NCBI GenBank assembly: GCA_003538495.1
Contig: DPSD01000447.1
Coordinates: 12,328-22,924, forward strand
Source: Accumulibacter sp.
GTDB lineage: Bacteria > Pseudomonadota > Gammaproteobacteria > Burkholderiales > Rhodocyclaceae
Reading direction: 5' to 3'
DNA length: 10,597 bases
The position numbers were made by a program, and so were the translations under genes. The notes beneath the pieces are model-generated. The model was not told the origin of the DNA. It searched no databases and saw only the letters and a program-made list of their open reading frames with translations. This document shows positions 5,562 through 10,597 of this stretch, piece after piece; position 1 is the stretch's first letter; every line of letters starts with the position of its first letter.

Positions 5562-7712
5562 GTGACAGTCAAGCGGGCGCTTCGAGAACGTAAGGACGAC
5601 GGCCGCCAACCAGCGGCGGCGACGCCGCCGCCGCGAGCGACCGGCGATCCGCTGGCGCAACTGAATGCGGCACAGCGCGCGGCGGTCACCTTCGGGATCG
5701 GTGGTCGCGACGATGGCGCCGGCGATGATCGGCATCGCCCGCTGCTGATCATCGCCGGCGCGGGCTCCGGCAAGACCGCGACGCTGGCGCAGCGGGTGGC
5801 GCAACTGCTGGCCCACGGGGCCGACCCGGGACGGATCCTGCTGCTGACCTTCTCGCGCCGCGCTGCCAGCGAGATGACCCGCCGCGTCGAGCGGCTGCTG
5901 GCCCAGCGCGCCGGGACTTGTTCGCTGACCGGCGCGCCCTCGCTGACCTGGTCGGGCACCTTCCACGGCATTGGCGCGCGGCTGTTGCGCGAGTACGCCG
6001 GCCGGATCGGTCTCGATCCGATGTTCACCATCCACGACCGACAGGACTCGGGTGACCTGATCAATATGGTGCGTCATGGACTGGGTTTTTCGGCGAAAAA
6101 CAAACGCTTTCCTCTAAAAGGGACCTGTCTGGCGATCTACTCGGCGGCGATCAACACCCAGGCGCCACTGCGCGAGGTTCTGCAATCGGCTTTTCCCTGG
6201 TGTACCGAATGGGAGTCCGACCTGAAGCGGCTGTTTCTCGAATACGTGCAAACGAAGCAGGCGCAGCAGGTGCTCGACTACGACGATCTGCTTCTCTACT
6301 GGGCGCAGATGGTCGGCGAGCCGGCGCTGGCCGGTGAAATCGGCGACCGCTTCAGGCACGTGCTGGTCGACGAGTACCAGGACACCAACCGCCTGCAGGC
6401 GGCGATCCTGCTGGCGATCAAGCCGGATGGACGTGGTCTCACCGTGGTCGGCGACGACGCCCAGTCGATCTACGCCTTTCGCGGCGCGACGGTACGCAAC
6501 ATCCTCGATTTCCCGGCCCACTTCGATCCGCCGGCGCAACTGCTCACCCTGGACCGCAACTACCGCTCGACACAGCCGATCCTCAACGCCGCCAACAGCG
6601 TCATCGCGCTCGCCAGCGAGCGCTACAGCAAGGACCTGTGGAGCGAACGAGCGTCATCGCAAAAACCACTGCTGGTGGCCGTGCGCGACGACGCCGATCA
6701 GGCCGCCTATATCGTCGAGCAGGCGCTCGCCAGGCGCGAGGCCGGCACCCGGCTGAAAGCGCAGGCCGTGCTGTTCCGGACAGCACAACACAGCGCCCGG
6801 CTGGAGATCGAGTTGACCCGGCGCAACATCCCCTTCGTCAAATTCGGCGGGCTCAAGTTCCTCGAAGCGGCGCACGTGAAGGATGTGCTGGCGATCCTGC
6901 GCTGGGCACAGAATCCGCGCGACCGGCTGGCTGGTTTCCGGGCCATGCAGCTGGTGGCAGGCATCGGACCGAAGACCGCTGGCGCGGTGCTGAATGGCGT
7001 CGCCGCGGCCGGCCGGGCGCTGCTCGCCGAGCAGCGCGTGCCGGAAGGCGGCAAGGCCGCCTGGCTTGAGTTTTCAGCGCTGATCAGCAGCAGCGATCCG
7101 GCGGTCTCGCCGTGGCCAGCTCCCTTCGAACAGATCTGCACCTGGTACCAGGCGCAACTGGAGCGACTGCATGAAGACGCGCTGATCCGGCAGGCCGACA
7201 TCGAGCAACTGGCGCGGATGGCGACCACCTACGCCAGCGCCGAACGCTTCCTCACCGAGCTGACACTCGATCCGCCGAACGCCACCAGCGACCAGGCGGG
7301 GCCGCCGCTGCTCGACGAGGACTACCTGATCCTGTCGACGATCCACTCGGCGAAGGGGCAGGAATGGACGGCAGTGACCGTGCTCAATGCCGTCGACGGC
7401 TGCATCCCGTCCGACATGGCCACCGGCTCGGCGGTCGAAATCGAGGAAGAACGGCGCCTGCTCTACGTCGCCATGACCCGCGCCAAGGAGGAACTGGAGA
7501 TCATCGTGCCGCAGCGCTTTTACATCACCCACCAACCGGGCTTCGGCGATCGCCACCTCTATGCCAGCCGCACCCGCTTCATCAGCAACGCGCTACTGCC
7601 TCACTTCGAGCAGCTGACGTGGCCACCCGCGCCAGAAACGGCGCCGACCAATCACGACGCGAAGCAGCAGGCCTTCGATCTGGCCGCGCGGATGCGCGCG
7701 ATGTGGCAATGA
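5562..7712 (+). CDS. UvrD/Rep-family ATP-dependent 3'-5' DNA helicase
   Basis: A 716-residue superfamily 1A helicase with the full motif set. Q-motif LNAAQRAAV (34-42, Q38); Walker A AGAGSGKT (65-72, K71); motif Ia LLTFSRRAASEM (94-105); Walker B LVDEYQDTN (268-276, D270/E271); motif III VVGDDAQSIYAFRGA (295-309); motif IV LDRNYRST (330-337); motif V LSTIHSAKGQEW (591-602); and motif VI LLYVAMTRAKEE (633-644, arginine finger R640). A GIGPKTAGAVL stretch (467-477) is helix-hairpin-helix-like. Family members unwind DNA in repair, replication restart or removal of RecA. The central part (RFPLKGT, FPWC, LDYDDLLLYW) marks a subfamily that I recall from rhizobia and some betaproteobacteria and that is distinct from housekeeping UvrD, so I leave the symbol empty. 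The GTG start is chosen by its GGAGGG site. It has no nuclease domain, so it is not RecB or AddA. It stands alone between menC and a convergent mscS. Confidence 0.94.
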   Translation: MTVKRALRERKDDGRQPAAATPPPRATGDPLAQLNAAQRAAVTFGIGGRDDGAGDDRHRPLLIIAGAGSGKTATLAQRVAQLLAHGADPGRILLLTFSRRAASEMTRRVERLLAQRAGTCSLTGAPSLTWSGTFHGIGARLLREYAGRIGLDPMFTIHDRQDSGDLINMVRHGLGFSAKNKRFPLKGTCLAIYSAAINTQAPLREVLQSAFPWCTEWESDLKRLFLEYVQTKQAQQVLDYDDLLLYWAQMVGEPALAGEIGDRFRHVLVDEYQDTNRLQAAILLAIKPDGRGLTVVGDDAQSIYAFRGATVRNILDFPAHFDPPAQLLTLDRNYRSTQPILNAANSVIALASERYSKDLWSERASSQKPLLVAVRDDADQAAYIVEQALARREAGTRLKAQAVLFRTAQHSARLEIELTRRNIPFVKFGGLKFLEAAHVKDVLAILRWAQNPRDRLAGFRAMQLVAGIGPKTAGAVLNGVAAAGRALLAEQRVPEGGKAAWLEFSALISSSDPAVSPWPAPFEQICTWYQAQLERLHEDALIRQADIEQLARMATTYASAERFLTELTLDPPNATSDQAGPPLLDEDYLILSTIHSAKGQEWTAVTVLNAVDGCIPSDMATGSAVEIEEERRLLYVAMTRAKEELEIIVPQRFYITHQPGFGDRHLYASRTRFISNALLPHFEQLTWPPAPETAPTNHDAKQQAFDLAARMRAMWQ

Positions 7713-7731
7713 CGCCGGAGAATGCAAGGCA

Positions 7732-7747
7732 GCCAGCCCAGGCTGGC
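7732..7747. terminator. Candidate bidirectional terminator hairpin
   Basis: GCCAGCCCAGGCTGGC is a perfect palindromic stem (6 bp with a CCAG loop) in the 49-bp gap between the convergent helicase and mscS genes. The position is right for a shared terminator. No U-run follows on either strand, so factor-independent termination is uncertain. Confidence 0.4.
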
Positions 7748-7761
7748 GAACGGTGCGCAAC

Positions 7762-8700
7762 TCACCGCGCCGCTGATTCCTGGCCTGGCGAAGACGGCCG
7801 CGACGCACCCGCCAGATCCACCGTCAGCCGCCCCGAGCGTACGTGCAGGTCGCGCTGCGGGAAGGGAATCTCGATCCCGGCGACGCCGAGCGCGGTTTCG
7901 ATCTCCCACAGGTAGCGGGCGTGCGTTCGCCCTGGCGACAGGGCCAGTTCCTGACCGACCCAGACCACCAGTTCGAAGTCGAGACTGCTCTCTCCGAAGT
8001 TGACCAGCCACACTTCCGGAACCCGACCCGGCTGATCGATGGTCCCGCTGACCCGGCGCGCGGCGGCGGTCACGGCGTCGCGGACGGCGTCCTTGCTGGA
8101 GCCGTAGGCGACGCCGAAGGGAACGTGGATGCGGCGCAGGTTGTCGTCCAGCGTCCAGTTGGTGACCCGCCCGTTGATGAACTCCGAGTTGGGAACGATC
8201 ACGTCGACGTTGTCGTTGGTCGTCACCCGCGTGTAGCGCAGGCCAATCTCGGTCACCTTGCCGACCACCCCGGACTGCAGGTCGACGAAATCACCAACCT
8301 TGAGCGTCTTCTCGATCAGGATCAGAATTCCCGACACCAGGTTGCTGAAAATGTTCTGCAAGCCGAAGCCGATCCCGACGCTCATCGCGCCACCAACGAT
8401 CGCCAGACTGGCGAGGTCAAAGCCCAGATACGCCAGTCCGACGATGCTGCCGAGGATCCACACCAGATAGCGGACGATGCGGGTGAGCGCAAAAATGGCT
8501 GGTTCGGAGAGCTTGACCATCTTGCCGGCGCGGACCATCTGCCGCAAGCTGCGCTCGAGCAACGAGGCAAACCACCAGAAGAAACAGAGGATAACGATCA
8601 GCCCGACGACCCGCAGCAAAGTGATGTCGGTATTGCCCAGACGGAACCACGGACGAGCGCTCCAATCGAGCAATTGGCCTAGAAAACCGCCGTCGATCAT
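7762..8700 (-). CDS. MscS-family small-conductance mechanosensitive channel
   Basis: A 312-residue inner-membrane channel that releases small solutes when membrane tension rises under hypo-osmotic shock. Three hydrophobic segments are seen (about 28-47, 70-92 and 97-128), the minimal MscS plan. The pore helix carries the Gly/Ala-rich GGAMSVGIGFGLQNIFSNLVSG (split over 103-124), followed by EKTLKVGDFVDL (130-141) and the beta-domain VPNSEFINGRVTNW (169-182). The cytoplasmic alpha-beta domain follows, with IPFPQRDLHV (278-287) at its end and a short polar tail to 312. Its ATG overlaps the stop of the upstream DUF389-OmpA gene as ATGA, and GGAGG lies 4 nt before it inside that gene, so the two proteins are probably made together. 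Many bacteria have several MscS paralogues; which one this is cannot be settled, so no symbol is given. Confidence 0.95.
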   Translation of the reverse strand: MIDGGFLGQLLDWSARPWFRLGNTDITLLRVVGLIVILCFFWWFASLLERSLRQMVRAGKMVKLSEPAIFALTRIVRYLVWILGSIVGLAYLGFDLASLAIVGGAMSVGIGFGLQNIFSNLVSGILILIEKTLKVGDFVDLQSGVVGKVTEIGLRYTRVTTNDNVDVIVPNSEFINGRVTNWTLDDNLRRIHVPFGVAYGSSKDAVRDAVTAAARRVSGTIDQPGRVPEVWLVNFGESSLDFELVVWVGQELALSPGRTHARYLWEIETALGVAGIEIPFPQRDLHVRSGRLTVDLAGASRPSSPGQESAAR

Positions 8701-10505
8701 CGTTCCTCCACTGCCTTCCTGATGCCGCCGGGCACGATCACCGATACCGTACGGAATGCGGCTTCGCCGACCTCCCGTTCGCTGGCCAACTGATTCGGTA
8801 GCGGATATCGGGCCAGCGGGTGGACCTCGATACCCAGCGCGCGCAATGCCTCGGCAACGCGCTCAGCACGTACGCCGGCGAGGCGCCGCGATCCACCGCC
8901 GTCGCTGCTGGCATGGCCAACGACTTCAAGGCGATCGATTTTCCAGCGTCGTGCGGCCCAAACGATGGTCTCCAGGCGATTTAGCGCGCCGCCGTCAAGT
9001 CCATTGCTGCCGTGTTCAAAATAGACTGGCGGCAAGGCCTGTAGCGGCGGCAGCAAGCGGATCGTCCAATCGGCATGGCGCCTCGCCAAGTCGGTCTCCA
9101 TGGCGCGCCAGGCAGCGAGATCAATGCCGGCTTGCGATTCCGGCACCAGCGTGATGCGGCGCATGTCGGAATCCGCATCGAACGCAGCCAAGGGCAGCGG
9201 AAAAGTGCTCCGCAGGCGATCGGCGATGCTGCTGCGGGGACTCTCGGCGACGCTGCCACGCGCGGAATCGGGCAGCCCGTAGGCTAGCAATTGCGGTGAC
9301 GCTTGCTCGGAAGTGCGCAGCTGCGTCAACTGCAAGTCGACACCCTGCCCCAATTCACGCAGCAGATCCTTTTCCAGATCGTGCGCCAGATCCTTGGCCG
9401 GTGCCGCACTCAAGATCATCGCCCGTACGTGTGGCGGCTTGCCGTCGATGAAACGCACGTCGACGGCGCCAAGCTGCCCCTCCGGCAGCGACGCCGCACC
9501 AGCCTCCAGAACACTGCGAATGCGAAGCTGGGCGAAGCTTTCGAAGGCGATCGCTTTCAGCGAAATGAACAGCGGCACCGACAGTGGGACCAGCACCAGC
9601 AGGGAAATCGCAGCCTGCCGCGCGAAGCGCTTGCGCAATCCGCCACGGCCGAAGCCGTACCATTCGGCGACGGCGGCGACCGACAGGCTGATGGCCACCA
9701 TGTTGGTAACGAAAAGCAGCAACGCGCCACGCGCCACCGGCCAGTTTTCGGTGACCAAGCCATAGCCGATCGTTGCCAACGGCGGCATCAGGGCGGTGGC
9801 AATCGCCACGCCGACGATCGCGCCGCCGCGGCCGCGGATCATCGCATAGCCACCGGCGGCACCCGAAAGGATGGCTACGATCAGATCGAACAGGTTCGGA
9901 CGAGTGCGGGCCAGCAGCTCCGGCGTCAGCTCCTTGACCGGCGAAAGCACGACGATCAGGGCGGTGAAAGCGACTGCCGCGACCGTTCCCAGGACCAGCG
10001 TGCGGAAACTCCTTCGTCCAAGCTCGACGTCCAGCATGACGATCGCCATGCCGCTGCCGACGATCGGACCCATCAGCGGCGAAATCAGCATCGCCCCGAT
10101 GATCACCGCCGGCGAGTTGAGCAACAGACCGATCGTCGCGATGCCGCCAGCAACGACAATCATGAAACTGAAATTGAACGAAAAACTGGCGTCCTGCTCG
10201 ACCTGTTCGAGAATGCGCTGATGGTCGATGCCAAGAACCAGCGCCCGCCACCACAGCGCCCACGCTCTGGGCCCCAGCAACAGCACACGGGAGAACCTGA
10301 GCGACGCGGAGCTCTCCTGCTCGTGCGCGGCCGCAGCGCTGGAACCGGTGGTCACCTGGCCTCCTGGCGGCGGTGTGGGCACGGCCACTTCCTGGCGGGC
10401 GTCCACGGATCTACTGCCGTCACGACCAGCAGCACTCATCGGCAGCATGGCTGTTGACGCCTTGGCGACAGCAACCCTGGTGGGAAATATTCTTGCAAAA
10501 TTCAT
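8697..10505 (-). CDS. DUF389 membrane protein with fused C-terminal OmpA-like domain
   Basis: A 602-residue protein in three parts. Residues 1-75 are low-complexity, Pro/Ala/Ser-rich and probably disordered. Residues about 100-320 are a DUF389 (TIGR00341-type) membrane domain with about six to seven helices and the family signatures NSPAVIIGAMLISPLMGPI (130-148) and AIATALMPPLATIGYGL (234-250). The function of DUF389 is not established. Residues about 330-485 are a soluble linker with no domain I recognise. Residues about 490-591 look OmpA-like: VYFEHGSNGLD (494-504), LEVVGHASSDG (526-536), LAGVRAERVAEALRALGI (542-559) and FRTVSVIV (584-591). OmpA-like domains usually bind peptidoglycan, which would place the C-terminus in the periplasm. 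The usual Asp and Asn that contact diaminopimelate appear replaced, so binding is uncertain. The start at 10505 has only a purine-rich weak ribosome site; ATGs at 10448 or 10439 are possible. mscS follows with an ATGA overlap. Confidence 0.9.
   Translation of the reverse strand: MNFARIFPTRVAVAKASTAMLPMSAAGRDGSRSVDARQEVAVPTPPPGGQVTTGSSAAAAHEQESSASLRFSRVLLLGPRAWALWWRALVLGIDHQRILEQVEQDASFSFNFSFMIVVAGGIATIGLLLNSPAVIIGAMLISPLMGPIVGSGMAIVMLDVELGRRSFRTLVLGTVAAVAFTALIVVLSPVKELTPELLARTRPNLFDLIVAILSGAAGGYAMIRGRGGAIVGVAIATALMPPLATIGYGLVTENWPVARGALLLFVTNMVAISLSVAAVAEWYGFGRGGLRKRFARQAAISLLVLVPLSVPLFISLKAIAFESFAQLRIRSVLEAGAASLPEGQLGAVDVRFIDGKPPHVRAMILSAAPAKDLAHDLEKDLLRELGQGVDLQLTQLRTSEQASPQLLAYGLPDSARGSVAESPRSSIADRLRSTFPLPLAAFDADSDMRRITLVPESQAGIDLAAWRAMETDLARRHADWTIRLLPPLQALPPVYFEHGSNGLDGGALNRLETIVWAARRWKIDRLEVVGHASSDGGGSRRLAGVRAERVAEALRALGIEVHPLARYPLPNQLASEREVGEAAFRTVSVIVPGGIRKAVEER
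8705..8709 (-). promoter_or_regulatory. Shine-Dalgarno of mscS inside the upstream gene
   Basis: GGAGG on the minus strand, 4 nt before the mscS ATG and within the last codons of the DUF389-OmpA gene. With the ATGA stop/start overlap it points to coupled translation. Confidence 0.7.
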
Positions 10506-10597
10506 CTTTCACTACCGTTCAGCGGCACCATTCTACCAATGTATAGTGGTCCCCGGAAATCAGACAGTCGTTTAAGCAGCCCTGACGCATGACCGTG
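10506..10597. other. Short spacer upstream of the DUF389 gene, to window end
   Basis: Ninety-two bases that are more AT-rich than the genes around them, as expected for a promoter region. It holds the extended -10 above on the minus strand and a plus-strand TATAGT (10542-10547). An ATG at 10589 followed by an open frame to the edge could begin a divergent gene, but it has no ribosome site and too little sequence to judge. Confidence 0.5.
10530..10535 (-). promoter_or_regulatory. Possible extended -10 promoter for the DUF389-mscS unit
   Basis: On the minus strand TGG-TAGAAT gives an extended -10 (TGn plus a five-of-six hexamer), 24 bp before the ATG at 10505. The -35 region (TTTCCG at 18-bp spacing) is poor, as is common for extended -10 promoters. 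Confidence 0.35.

Noticed and set aside
4409..6064. Long minus-strand open frame (551 codons) across menC and the helicase N-terminus
   Set aside because: It spans two well-supported genes and the spacer between them in antisense, and contains only low-complexity Arg/Ser/Ala sequence.
9303..10457. Long plus-strand open frame (384 codons) opposite the DUF389 gene
   Set aside because: It is rich in Q, R, H and D with no domain, and lies antisense to recognised DUF389 motifs; a shadow of GC-rich coding sequence.
10589..10597. Start of a divergent gene at the right edge
   Set aside because: Only three codons are visible and no Shine-Dalgarno precedes the ATG; not enough to call a gene.
1..10597. 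Mobile elements, CRISPR arrays, tRNA or rRNA genes, phage or defence islands
   Set aside because: I saw no transposase or integrase, no regularly spaced repeats, no terminal inverted repeats and no RNA gene; gene order and composition look like ordinary chromosome.

Overview
The window is GC-rich, gene-dense and bacterial. Codon use is uniform, reading frames are long and intact, and I see no mobile element, tRNA, rRNA or CRISPR array. The protein set suggests a Gram-negative proteobacterium: a symporter-type sensor kinase with a coupled small membrane protein, a bicarbonate-type MenB, MscS, and an OmpA-like domain. The GC bias and protein character fit a betaproteobacterium, perhaps Rhodocyclales (Accumulibacter/Dechloromonas-like). 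That placement is inference from memory, not a search result.

Layout, left to right. (1) Positions 1-3302, minus strand, are a signalling operon read right to left. It starts with a 66-residue two-helix membrane protein, continues with a 919-residue hybrid of a sodium/solute symporter domain and a histidine kinase, and ends with a response regulator cut by the left edge. (2) A 145-bp divergent spacer carries a good -10 box for the plus-strand genes. (3) Positions 3448-5488, plus strand, hold menB and menC, two menaquinone pathway enzymes acting close together (o-succinylbenzoate synthase and 1,4-dihydroxy-2-naphthoyl-CoA synthase). No other men gene is in view. (4) Positions 5562-7712, plus strand, hold a UvrD/Rep-type superfamily 1 DNA helicase with its own GTG start and strong Shine-Dalgarno sequence. 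(5) Positions 7762-10505, minus strand, convergent with the helicase, hold a two-gene unit. A DUF389 membrane protein with a fused C-terminal OmpA-like domain is followed by an MscS-type channel, and the two overlap by ATGA.

Functionally, the window combines a membrane-linked nutrient or ion sensing system, quinone synthesis for low-potential respiration, a DNA repair or replication helicase, and an envelope/osmotic module. The least ordinary items are the DUF389-OmpA fusion coupled to MscS, and the small membrane protein coupled to the transporter-kinase. Nothing in the window amounts to a clearly new defence or mobile system.
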